Origin: Ravibacter sp964559125
GTDB lineage: Bacteria > Bacteroidota > Bacteroidia > Cytophagales > Spirosomataceae
Length of the DNA: 64,000 bases
Direction: 5' to 3'
NCBI GenBank assembly: GCA_964559125.1
Contig: CAZLGW010000004.1
Location: 62,001-126,000, forward strand
The translations under genes and the position numbers were made by a program. Below are positions 36,236-44,701 of the stretch, piece after piece (the first letter of the stretch is position 1; each line of letters begins with the position of its first letter). Below the pieces are notes generated by a model. The model made no database searches. It saw only the letters and a list, made by a program, of their open reading frames with translations, and was not told the DNA's origin.

Positions 36236-37858
36236 ATGAGCGCCGCCATCCTTGATATCCTTACCATTGCAGGGTACTTTCTGGTCATCCTGGTGATCGG
36301 GCTGAGGTCGAGCAGGGGTAAAAAGAACGATGCCGCAGCCTATTTCACCTCCAAAGGAACCCTCCCCTGGTGGGCGATCGGGATGGCTTATGTCGCTACA
36401 GGACTCAACTCCGAGCAGCTTATCGGGATGAACGGGATGGGCTATTTTGTAGGTCTGCCGCTGGTCAATTCCTACCTGAACGCCATACTGGTGTTTACGG
36501 CACTGATATTCTGCTTCTTCCCATTGTATCTCCGCAACAACATCGTCACCATGCCCCAATACCTGGAAGAGAGGTTTGACAAGCGGAGCGCCAATGTCTT
36601 CAGCGTACTGCTGCTGGTAAGCTATGTATTCCTGAGCCTGGCTGTGGTGCTGTACGGAGGCGCAAAACTGTTTGAGGTGATCTATGATGTGCCCCTCTGG
36701 CAGGGGGTTCTGGTACTTGGCCTGGTGTCCGGTGTGTTTACCATTTTCGGGGGTATGTCGTCTATGATCAACGCTTCCGTCTTCCAGTTCCTGCTCATGT
36801 TCATAGCCGGAGGCACCCTGTTTTATCTCGGCTACCAGAAGCTGCCCAACGGCTGGCAGGATATTGTCGATCACGCTCCGGGCGGGTTTCACCTGATGCA
36901 GCCGGCAGATACTCCGGTTATGCCGTGGCACGCGGTTGCACTTTCAATGCTTAACCTGCAGCTCTTCTATTCCTGTATCAACCAGGCGCTGGTACAGCGG
37001 GGATTCGGGGCAAAAACCGAATGGGATGTCCGTATGGCTATCGTATTTGCATTGGTCTTTGTTTTATTCCGCCCTTTCCTGGAAGTTTTCCCGGGAATGA
37101 TGGCAAGAGCGCTGGCTTTTACAGGACACCCTGAATTCCAGGTTTCCCAGACCGGTGTGGACGATGTGTACCCGATGCTCATCGCCAACCTGATCCCGGG
37201 CGGACTGCAGGGGCTCGTCATTGTCGGTATCCTGGCAACTGTCATGTCGACGGTAGCGGCTTTTTTAAATTCCATATCAACGCTTTTCACTTATGACGTC
37301 TATAAAAAATGGATCTATAAAGATGCTGACGACCGCCGGCTGGTACGGGTAGGCATGTGGTGTACCTTCGGACTGATGGCCTTCAGCGTGCTGTATGCAC
37401 CGGTAATCGGCAAGCTCGGGGGTATTTTCATCTATTTTCAATCGCTGTCTACCTATCTCGCAGTGCCTGTGGCAACCTGTTTCCTGGCCGGTATGTTCTG
37501 GAAAAAAGCTACGCCGACAGCCGCATTGGTAGTCCTGATCGCAGGTATTCCACTGGGCGCTTTTATCCAGGTGGCAGCGATACCAGCTCTTATACCTGCC
37601 CGGGTCATTGCAGAATACAGCCTCGGCAATTTTTATGTAACAGGTGGTATTACGCAATTTTTCTGTGTACTGATCATCATTGTAGTCAGCTTGTCGACAA
37701 AACCACGCCCCGCAGCAGAAATAGAAAGGTTTATGTGGCGCCCGGCCATGCTCCGACTCCCTCCTAACGAGCCTCGTCGCCCGTGGTGGCAGTCGGTAGG
37801 ATTGTGGTGGGGAATAATGGTAGCGGTATACCTGGTATTATATCTTCTTTGGTGGTGA
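36236..37858 (+). CDS. Sodium/sugar symporter (SSS family, SGLT-like)
   Basis: Inner-membrane transporter of 540 residues with about 14 membrane helices. The first helix has GYFLVILVIGLRSSRGK, followed by AAYFTSKGTLPWWAIGMAYV and ATGLNSEQLIGMNG. The block ISTLFTYDVYKKWI near residue 350 is the sodium-site region of SGLT relatives. It would carry the monosaccharide or acid released in the periplasm into the cytoplasm. It is the second SSS transporter in the window but is closer to sugar transporters than the one at 6055. From here the operon becomes visibly richer in G and C than the preceding four genes. Confidence 0.93.
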   Translation: MSAAILDILTIAGYFLVILVIGLRSSRGKKNDAAAYFTSKGTLPWWAIGMAYVATGLNSEQLIGMNGMGYFVGLPLVNSYLNAILVFTALIFCFFPLYLRNNIVTMPQYLEERFDKRSANVFSVLLLVSYVFLSLAVVLYGGAKLFEVIYDVPLWQGVLVLGLVSGVFTIFGGMSSMINASVFQFLLMFIAGGTLFYLGYQKLPNGWQDIVDHAPGGFHLMQPADTPVMPWHAVALSMLNLQLFYSCINQALVQRGFGAKTEWDVRMAIVFALVFVLFRPFLEVFPGMMARALAFTGHPEFQVSQTGVDDVYPMLIANLIPGGLQGLVIVGILATVMSTVAAFLNSISTLFTYDVYKKWIYKDADDRRLVRVGMWCTFGLMAFSVLYAPVIGKLGGIFIYFQSLSTYLAVPVATCFLAGMFWKKATPTAALVVLIAGIPLGAFIQVAAIPALIPARVIAEYSLGNFYVTGGITQFFCVLIIIVVSLSTKPRPAAEIERFMWRPAMLRLPPNEPRRPWWQSVGLWWGIMVAVYLVLYLLWW

Positions 37859-37877
37859 CCTCATACTCTGAAGGAAA

Positions 37878-38651
37878 ATGAAAAACAAAACAGTCTTATG
37901 CCTCATGGCGCATCCCGATGACCCGGAAATATGGAGCGGCGGTACACTGGCGTTGCTGGCTGGAGCAAGCTGGCATGTCGTTACTGCCACCATGACTCCC
38001 GGACAGGCAGGATCGACAACTTTAAATGCAACAGAAATCAGCGCAGTGCGACGAAAAGAAGCGGCCGACGCAGCAGCCGTTATCGGCGCAGCTTATCATT
38101 GCCTGGAGTCGGAAGACGTTTTTATTACTTACGACAAGCCGACGCTCCTCAGAGTTATCGCGCTTTTTCGCGAAGTGCAGCCCTCGATGGTCATCACCGC
38201 CAGCCCGCAGGACTACATGCTCGACCACGAAATAACGAGCAACCTGGCCCAGACAGCCTGTATGGCCGCTTCAATCCCGAATATTGAAATCCCGGGTTTG
38301 CCGGCATTGACAGGTGTGCCGCATCTCTACTACGCTGACGCCGCACACGGCAAAGACCGGTTCGGCAACGAAATCACAGGCGATATCATGGTCGACATCA
38401 CGACCTCGATCGATACCAAAACAGAAATGACAGCCTGCCACCGCAGCCAGCGTGACTGGCTGCGAACAATCTCGGGAGTCGACGAATTTGTCCTGATGAT
38501 GAAATCCTTTTCTGAACGAAACGGGAAGCTGATCGGCACACAATATGCCGAAGGCTACCGGCAGCATCTCGGGTTCAGCTATCCGCAGGACGACCTGCTC
38601 GGGAGGGAGCTGTCGCCGTTCGTTCACTATCCGAAAACCCGCCTGCCATGA
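37878..38651 (+). CDS. PIG-L/LmbE family deacetylase
   Basis: Zinc-dependent de-N-acetylase-fold protein of 257 residues without a signal peptide, so probably cytoplasmic. The zinc motif is MAHPDDPEIWSGGT near the N-terminus, with DYMLDHEIT supplying the later histidine. Relatives deacetylate N-acetylglucosamine moieties in glycolipids and thiols. Its place between a sugar symporter and an aldose-epimerase-fold protein suggests an N-acylated sugar among the imported products. It overlaps the next gene by four bases (ATGA). A distant relative lies at 56785 in the second locus. Confidence 0.9.
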   Translation: MKNKTVLCLMAHPDDPEIWSGGTLALLAGASWHVVTATMTPGQAGSTTLNATEISAVRRKEAADAAAVIGAAYHCLESEDVFITYDKPTLLRVIALFREVQPSMVITASPQDYMLDHEITSNLAQTACMAASIPNIEIPGLPALTGVPHLYYADAAHGKDRFGNEITGDIMVDITTSIDTKTEMTACHRSQRDWLRTISGVDEFVLMMKSFSERNGKLIGTQYAEGYRQHLGFSYPQDDLLGRELSPFVHYPKTRLP

Positions 38652-39586
38652 TATCAAAAAAAGAAGAAAACGGGATTACTATCCTGGCAATCGAAAATGA
38701 CAGGATACGTGCAGAAATTGCACCGGAACTCGGCGGGAAATTTACCAGCGTGTACAACAAACTCCTGAAGAAGGAATTCCTCTGGCGTAATACTTCGCTG
38801 ACGCCTGAAAAACAAAAACCCGGAGCCGACTACGATTCAAATTTCCTGGGCGGGATCGATGAGCTGATCCCCAACGACATCCCCGAAACAATAGACGGTA
38901 TCGACTACCCCGATCATGGCGAGCTATGGACTACGGCGCTGGATTACAAGATCACAGGCGACCAGGTTATTCTCACAGGCCTCTTGCCTCAAAGCGGATT
39001 GTCTTACCGGAAAACGGTGTCTCTACCTGCAGGAAAACCTGAGATCGAAATCGCATACCGCATCCGCAACACTTCCCAGGCAACACGCCATTTTCTATGG
39101 AAACTTCACGCTGCACTGCAAATCAGCGAAGGCGACCGGCTGCTGACTACCGCTTCCGCTGGGCGTATTGTTTATCCCGGCTCTTCCCGGTTTGCAGATA
39201 GTGGTCCGTTTGCCTGGCCGGAAGTTGAAGGGACAGACGCTTCGATCGTTCCTCCGCAGGATGGCACTATGGATTTCTTCTACCTGTGGGGCGCTACTGA
39301 AGGAGCTATGTCGATGGTCTCGGGTGGAAATGCTTTCAGGTTCGGATACCAATACGACCCGGCCGTATTCCCGTATCAATGGTATTTCGCATCGTACGGG
39401 CAGTTCAGAGGACATTATACCGCTATATTGGAGCCTGCCTCCGCTATGCCGGTCAGTGTCAATGAAGCGGCAGCCCTGGAACAATGTACGGTGCTTAAAC
39501 CAGGTGAAGAAATAAATACAAAGGTTACAATTTATGCGGAAGCACTTTTGCCGGAGGTTGGGGAAAGCTCACTTCAAGCGAAATAA
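38648..39586 (+). CDS. Aldose-1-epimerase-fold protein
   Basis: Protein of 312 residues with the galactose-mutarotase beta-sandwich pattern: IRAEIAPELGGKFTSVYNK at the start, YPDHGELWTTALDY with the DHGE-type histidine, FLWKLHAALQI with a second histidine, and FASYGQFRGHYTAILEP near the end. It may interconvert anomers of the sugar handled by the operon or be a catalytically altered relative. It starts inside the PIG-L stop codon region, so the two are translationally coupled. The 76 bases after it carry the octanucleotide repeat. Confidence 0.78.
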   Translation: MISKKEENGITILAIENDRIRAEIAPELGGKFTSVYNKLLKKEFLWRNTSLTPEKQKPGADYDSNFLGGIDELIPNDIPETIDGIDYPDHGELWTTALDYKITGDQVILTGLLPQSGLSYRKTVSLPAGKPEIEIAYRIRNTSQATRHFLWKLHAALQISEGDRLLTTASAGRIVYPGSSRFADSGPFAWPEVEGTDASIVPPQDGTMDFFYLWGATEGAMSMVSGGNAFRFGYQYDPAVFPYQWYFASYGQFRGHYTAILEPASAMPVSVNEAAALEQCTVLKPGEEINTKVTIYAEALLPEVGESSLQAK

Positions 39587-39622
39587 TAGGGCTGCAAAAC
39601 TACAAGTTTCGCAGAGCGGGAA

Positions 39623-39654
39623 TTGTCTAATCGTCTCATTGTCACATCATCTCA
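39623..39654 (+). repeat. Octanucleotide repeat in leader of the dehydratase gene
   Basis: Four degenerate 8-base units read TTGTCTAA, TCGTCTCA, TTGTCACA, TCATCTCA, ending eight bases before the ATG at 39663. On the sense strand the unit matches that found ahead of the lactonase at 19053 and the aldolase at 51697. Confidence 0.75.
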
Positions 39655-39662
39655 CTATTCAA

Positions 39663-40838
39663 ATGAAAATAGAATCAGTAGACTTTTTTTACCTGAGCAT
39701 GCCCGTCGTTGAAGACATCGGCGACGGCAGCCAGGATGCCACCCTGGTGAGGGTAAGGGCCGGAGGGCTGGAAGGCTGGGGAGAATGTGAAGCCGCCCCG
39801 CTACCTACTATTGCCGCCTATGTTTGTCCTATGTCTCACAGCGCATGTAAGCCGGTAAAAGCATCGGTTGAAGGAATGCCCCTCAATGAGCCGGATGACA
39901 TCCGCCGGATCGCGGAAAAAGTCCACGCCAACAGCTTCGATCTTCTCCAGGCCGACCATACGCTGTCGGGGATAGATATAGCGCTCTGGGATCTGCTGGG
40001 AAAAAAGCTGGGAGAACCTGTCTATCATTTGCTCGGCTATAAACAGGCATATCCGAAAACTCCATATGCCTCGCAGCTATTCGGCGATACGCCTGAGCTG
40101 ACTTATAAAAAAGCCATACAATCGCGACAATCCGGCTACCGGGCCGTCAAGTTCGGATGGGGCCCTATCGGTAAAGGCGATGCTTCTGAAGATGCCGCTC
40201 ATTTCAGGGCTGCCCGGGAAGGCCTCGGCGCCGATGCTTACCTGATGATCGACATCGGTACCGTATGGGGGGAAAACGTGGCAGCGGCTCGCGAACGCCT
40301 GCAGGCGCTGAAGGATGTAAATGCGTACTGGCTGGAAGAGCCATTTGCCAATATGGCGCTGGGGCCTTATAAACAACTTTCCATCAGTGAACCGCTCGTA
40401 CCCCTCGCTGCAGGCGAAGGCTGCAACAACTTTGTACAGGCCGCCGCAATGCTCGACTACGCCGGTCTTGGTTTTATCCAGATCGACACCGGCCGCATCG
40501 GGGGAATTACGCCTGCCAAACGGGTTGCCGATGAAGCGGCTGCCAAAGGGATTACCTACGTCAACCATACCTTTACTTCCCATCTGGCGCTGAGCGCTTC
40601 GCTGCAGCCCTATGCCGGAGTCGAAGGAGATGTGATCTGCGAATACCCGGTGGAACCTAAGCAACTGGCGCTGGATATTACCGCCGGCAAAATCCTGCCC
40701 GATACCAACGGCAAAATCCTTGTACCGGACGCCCCGGGACTCGGGGTAGAAGTACAATTAGAAAATCTGAAAGAGTACATTATAGATACGGAGATCAGGA
40801 TAAACGGTGAGACAATTTATCAGACACCACAGCTTTAG
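39663..40838 (+). CDS. Enolase-superfamily acid-sugar dehydratase (mandelate racemase/MLE type)
   Basis: Protein of 391 residues. I start at the ATG of MKIESVDFFYL, which is the normal family start; the frame runs back to 39534, but the extra 43 residues are translated from the octamer repeat and are not family sequence. The barrel shows the lysine block RAVKFGWGPIG, metal ligands in MIDIGTVWG, WLEEPF and AAGEGC, and the base histidine in YVNHTF. It should abstract the proton next to a sugar-acid carboxylate and eliminate water. With the lactonase at 18226 and the SDR next door it makes an L-fucose/L-rhamnose-like oxidative route plausible. Confidence 0.9.
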   Translation: MKIESVDFFYLSMPVVEDIGDGSQDATLVRVRAGGLEGWGECEAAPLPTIAAYVCPMSHSACKPVKASVEGMPLNEPDDIRRIAEKVHANSFDLLQADHTLSGIDIALWDLLGKKLGEPVYHLLGYKQAYPKTPYASQLFGDTPELTYKKAIQSRQSGYRAVKFGWGPIGKGDASEDAAHFRAAREGLGADAYLMIDIGTVWGENVAAARERLQALKDVNAYWLEEPFANMALGPYKQLSISEPLVPLAAGEGCNNFVQAAAMLDYAGLGFIQIDTGRIGGITPAKRVADEAAAKGITYVNHTFTSHLALSASLQPYAGVEGDVICEYPVEPKQLALDITAGKILPDTNGKILVPDAPGLGVEVQLENLKEYIIDTEIRINGETIYQTPQL

Positions 40839-40902
40839 CCTGAGCTATATCGACTGATCTGTTTGCAATATTTCGATAGCAGAGCCATACATCGGGTAAA
40901 TT

Positions 40903-41658
40903 ATGGAACAAAAGAAAGTAGTAGTTCTGGGAGGCTCTTCGGGCATAGGCAAAGCTATTGCAGAACGTTTTTCAAAAGAAGGATGGAAAGTGATCATTGC
41001 GTCGTCAGACCGGTCCAAGCTGGATGCAGCACATGCAGGACTGACGGGCTCCGGCCATGAAGCCATACAGCTGGATATCAGGTATGAGGAACAGCTCCTG
41101 GAATTCGTATCCCATGTCAGGCAGCATCACCATGATTTCGACGTACTGATCAACAGCATCGGCATTTCAGAGAGTATGCCGGCCATCGGCCATGATTTCA
41201 GCGAATGGGACGATACCCTGCAGGTCATACTTTACGGCACAGTCAGGAGCTGCAGGGCATTGGTGCCGCTCATGAAAAACGGGGGCCGCATTATTCATAT
41301 CACTTCCATACATGACCGTCGCGTGGAGCAGGGTAGCTCGGCCTATGGCATGGCAAAGGCCGCTATTACCCAGTTTACCCGCTCGCTGGCCCTGGAGCTG
41401 GCCCCCAGAAATATATTGGCCAACACCATTGCCCCCGGATTCATCGATACCCCCATGTCTATCGACTGCAACGGGCAGAACGAACTGGAAACGGAATGGT
41501 TTTATGATAATTATGTAAAATACAGCCACTTACCCCTGAAACGGGCCGGACAACCCGAAGAAGTCGCCGGTGTGGCCTGGTTCCTGGCCGGACCGGACGC
41601 CTCCTACATAACCGGATCGGTACTGACCGTCGACGGCGGACTGACGATTACGTTTTGA
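40903..41658 (+). CDS. Short-chain dehydrogenase/reductase
   Basis: Classical SDR of 251 residues. The cofactor motif is VVLGGSSGIGKAIA, followed by INSIGIS, the catalytic serine in HITSIHD, and Y-x3-K as YGMAK. The tail SYITGSVLTVDGGLTI is standard. Residues after the second strand (ASSDRSKLD) leave NAD versus NADP open. Adjacent to an acid-sugar dehydratase, it may oxidise a 2-keto-3-deoxy acid, as in fuconate catabolism; it could equally be the first sugar dehydrogenase. It is the last gene of the plus-strand operon and ends 17 bases from the convergent beta-helix gene. Confidence 0.92.
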   Translation: MEQKKVVVLGGSSGIGKAIAERFSKEGWKVIIASSDRSKLDAAHAGLTGSGHEAIQLDIRYEEQLLEFVSHVRQHHHDFDVLINSIGISESMPAIGHDFSEWDDTLQVILYGTVRSCRALVPLMKNGGRIIHITSIHDRRVEQGSSAYGMAKAAITQFTRSLALELAPRNILANTIAPGFIDTPMSIDCNGQNELETEWFYDNYVKYSHLPLKRAGQPEEVAGVAWFLAGPDASYITGSVLTVDGGLTITF

Positions 41659-41675
41659 AATACGGATATAACCGG

Positions 41676-44546
41676 CTACCGCTGAATGAGTATTTTGGAT
41701 GCCGGTAAATCACTCCCCTCCGGCTTGATAAAATAAAGCCCGGCTGGTAAGCTCCTCAGATCCAGCCTGGGGCCGGCAGCCTCAAGCACAACCCGGCCGG
41801 TTAAATCCGTAACCCGGCACAACAGGGCAGTTCCGTTATAGTCCGGGACTTCTACCGTGACCATGTCTGAAGCCGGGTTTGGATATACACGGAAAGGTTC
41901 CGATACCGGCGTACGCCTGGCAACAACGATCGGGCTATAGGTAAAGCTTCCGTCATGGTCTACCATACGGAGCCGGTAGTATACATGAGGCCATGACAAA
42001 TAATCCGGATCGGCAAACGTGTAGGACATAAGCTCTTTTGAATCGCCTTTTGCCCGGACTGTCCCGATCCCTTCGAAAGTTGCGGCATCGGCGCTGCGTT
42101 GTACTTCAAAGAAGGACGCACCGGCTTCTTCAGTTGTTTGCCATGACAGGTAATTGGATCCCTCCTTATTCTCCACCGAAAAACGAACCAGTCTAACCGG
42201 GAGGGCCGATTCGTGAATCAGCTCATAGGCGCCCATATCCATTTCCGGGCCATACAGCCGCGGATTACCCGCCAGGTCGGTCGTTATACCGAGTGATGAC
42301 AGGTATTGTGCTACCAGATCTGTTTCGGAATATTCGTAGTAGGCTTTGTTCCCGCGGTTCATCACCTGGGTTCCGGGTTTAAGCGTATAATTACCATTCA
42401 GGGTGGGAGCACCGTCATACGCATGGGGAGTCGTAAAAATCGAGCTTCCGTCGCCGTCGTCGAGGATATCCGAAGCGCTGATATTCCCGTTGTCCGCATT
42501 GGCCCGCCCCTGCACAAGACTATGGGTAATAGTTGCAGCCGTTGCCTGGGCAGCATAGGCAATGCCGCCGGAGTTCCCCCAGACAATGCTGTTCCGTATG
42601 GTAAGAGCCGAGTTTCTATCATTGTAGATAGTAGCCCCACCCGCATTTACAGATTTATTTCCTGCAAGCGTGACGTTGAAAAAGGTAGGGCGGGAGTTCG
42701 TCCAGTTGTAGATCCCTCCGCCGGTGCTCCCGGCGAGGTTCCCGGCAATAAGCACATTGACATGAACTCCTCCGGACACGTCGTTAAACATAATTCCACC
42801 CCCGAAACCAGCAGAATTCCCACTGATCCTTACGTTTAGAAGAACGGGGTATGCGGAGTAGTTATATATTCCACCGCCGGACCCTGAAGTAGACGTCGCA
42901 CCGGCCGTATTCCCGGTGATATCGACATCAAAAAGATGCGGATCGGCGTTCGAAGCATTGTACATTCCGCCGCCGCCCGCCACGGCAGTGTTCAGAGAGA
43001 TCGTTGAATTCCGGAATTCCGGATGGGCACTTTGTATGTAGGTCCCGCCACCTAAGCTCCCGGCGCTGTTTCGGGTGATCAGTACACCTGTAAGCGTGGA
43101 CACCGATTGCCCGGAAAAATACAGCCCTCCGGCATGTTGTCCTGCATTGTTGTTGCTGATCGTCACCTCGTTGAGCACGGGAGAAGATGAGGTGGCTCCT
43201 CCTTCGCTATACATACCGCCTCCGTTTCTTTTCGCAGTGTTGTGGTCGAGGGTGACGTTGTCGAGGGTGGGGGAACTGCCGCTGCGGTTGTATATACCGC
43301 CCCCGTCTTTTTCGGCAGTATTGCGAAGAACAGATACCTCGTTCAGGACCGGAGAGCTATCATCATAGTTATGCATACCGCCTCCGCTGTCGCCGGCGGT
43401 ATTATCGGTAATCTGTACATCGGTAAGCCTGGGATTGGATCTGTCATAATTATACATCCCACCACCGTTCTGTCCACTGCTGTTGTGGCTGATCGTCACG
43501 GCATGGAGGGAGGTCGACATGAGGCTGTTGGACATTCCGCCGCCGTCGCGGCCGGCGTGATTGCCGGAGATGATGACTTCAGAGAAGGCCGGGTTGGTGT
43601 CGATATGATATTCCGATGCCGGGCTCCAGTAATTACGCACGCCACCACCGTCGTAGCGTGCTTTATTGCCGCTGACAGTCGAATGTGTAAGCGTAGGATA
43701 GGCGACGGTGTTGTGCATCCCGCCGCCGTAGTTGGCCGCATTACGGGTAATGGTAAGCCGGGTAAAGACAGGACGATGCCCCTCTTCATTCAATAGGTTG
43801 CCGCTGCGTATCCCACCGCCGTTGCCACTTGCCGTATTGCCGGTAATGACCAGGTCGGTCAGTGTGAGCGAGTAGAAACCATCGATCGTTATCCCTGCGC
43901 CCGACTCCCGTCCGACCGACTGCTTATTTACCATGAAGACAGGCGAAGCAAGGCCATTGGCATTGCCTCCGGTAATGGTGAAGCCATCTACTACCGTGTT
44001 TTTCCCGAAAATACCGCCATCCTCATATTGCCAGTTCGCCGAAATAGTCAGTACGTGGTACGCGTTTTCATCATTCCCCGTAATAGCCAACTCAGCTCCT
44101 TCACCCGTTATGATGTCATTATCGTCGAAATCACCGGACAGGATAGATCCTCCGGAGCCGAAAATACGGGTATGGCCAACCTCGGTTACTCCGTTGCCAG
44201 GATCAAAGCCCCCGTACAGACGCGTATTGGCGCTGATAAGAAAGCTGTTTTCCCTGCCCTGGTCGGTTCCGAAGTTTTCCCCATCTTCGGGGCTGTATCC
44301 TGGCTTATAAATGCCCTTAGCCACATAGATGATAGCCGGTTTTGTTTCAGACCACTCATCCTTACGCTGATACACCCAGAGGAGAGCGTCAGCCAGGGAA
44401 GGGGTGGCGTCATCCCATGACGAACCGTCGCCGGAGGAGGTATGATTGACATAAATAATCCCTTCGTCGGAAGGAACGATCGTCTGGGCTCTTAGGAGAG
44501 CAATAGAGGCAAGCGTAAATAACGTAGAGAATAGTAAATTCTTCAT
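41676..44546 (-). CDS. T9SS-exported right-handed beta-helix protein
   Basis: Protein of 956 residues with a signal peptide (LLFSTLFTLASIALLRAQ). From about residue 130 to 680 it is a run of short repeats such as ISGNHAGRDGGGMSN and ITDNTAGDSGGGMHNY, the glycine-rich coils of a parallel beta-helix, ending in a choice-of-anchor-Q-like part. No pectate-lyase catalytic motif is evident. The end is a type IX sorting domain: FRVYPNPASDMVTVEV, DLTGRVVLEA, PAGLYFIKP and a terminal ILIQR. It probably sits on the cell surface as a carbohydrate-binding or adhesive protein. LPVRLVRFSVENKEG echoes the linker of the GloVer protein. Confidence 0.87.
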   Translation of the reverse strand: MKNLLFSTLFTLASIALLRAQTIVPSDEGIIYVNHTSSGDGSSWDDATPSLADALLWVYQRKDEWSETKPAIIYVAKGIYKPGYSPEDGENFGTDQGRENSFLISANTRLYGGFDPGNGVTEVGHTRIFGSGGSILSGDFDDNDIITGEGAELAITGNDENAYHVLTISANWQYEDGGIFGKNTVVDGFTITGGNANGLASPVFMVNKQSVGRESGAGITIDGFYSLTLTDLVITGNTASGNGGGIRSGNLLNEEGHRPVFTRLTITRNAANYGGGMHNTVAYPTLTHSTVSGNKARYDGGGVRNYWSPASEYHIDTNPAFSEVIISGNHAGRDGGGMSNSLMSTSLHAVTISHNSSGQNGGGMYNYDRSNPRLTDVQITDNTAGDSGGGMHNYDDSSPVLNEVSVLRNTAEKDGGGIYNRSGSSPTLDNVTLDHNTAKRNGGGMYSEGGATSSSPVLNEVTISNNNAGQHAGGLYFSGQSVSTLTGVLITRNSAGSLGGGTYIQSAHPEFRNSTISLNTAVAGGGGMYNASNADPHLFDVDITGNTAGATSTSGSGGGIYNYSAYPVLLNVRISGNSAGFGGGIMFNDVSGGVHVNVLIAGNLAGSTGGGIYNWTNSRPTFFNVTLAGNKSVNAGGATIYNDRNSALTIRNSIVWGNSGGIAYAAQATAATITHSLVQGRANADNGNISASDILDDGDGSSIFTTPHAYDGAPTLNGNYTLKPGTQVMNRGNKAYYEYSETDLVAQYLSSLGITTDLAGNPRLYGPEMDMGAYELIHESALPVRLVRFSVENKEGSNYLSWQTTEEAGASFFEVQRSADAATFEGIGTVRAKGDSKELMSYTFADPDYLSWPHVYYRLRMVDHDGSFTYSPIVVARRTPVSEPFRVYPNPASDMVTVEVPDYNGTALLCRVTDLTGRVVLEAAGPRLDLRSLPAGLYFIKPEGSDLPASKILIQR

Positions 44547-44647
44547 AAGAAAACTTTAGCCGGACAAAGCAGTTTTATGCCGCACCCGAAATCAGGATGC
44601 TGCGGGTTTTGTTTGTCCTGTAAAGTTCTCTTAAAAACGAGGGCTTT

Positions 44648-44694
44648 GAAATACATGAAAACCTGTAAATCACCTATAGGTAATCATGTATTTC
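44648..44694. repeat. Long perfect-arm inverted repeat downstream of the UxaA gene
   Basis: GAAATACATGA (44648-44658) and TCATGTATTTC (44684-44694) are perfect 11-base complements separated by 25 bases, and the loop itself contains the palindrome ACCTATAGGT. It begins eight bases past the UxaA stop at 44702. The rest of the 44547-44701 gap holds a weaker CCGCA/TGCGG stem at 44580-44605; no clear promoter is seen. Confidence 0.7.
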
Positions 44695-44701
44695 CGGGCT
44701 T

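Noticed and set aside
39534..39662. Longer N-terminus for the enolase-superfamily gene
   Set aside because: The extra 43 residues overlap the previous gene and are translated from the octamer repeat; the family start is MKIESVDFFYL at 39663.
41900..44000. Repetitive DNA suggesting a CRISPR or satellite array
   Set aside because: The periodicity is in frame and degenerate, and reflects beta-helix protein coils rather than conserved repeats with spacers.
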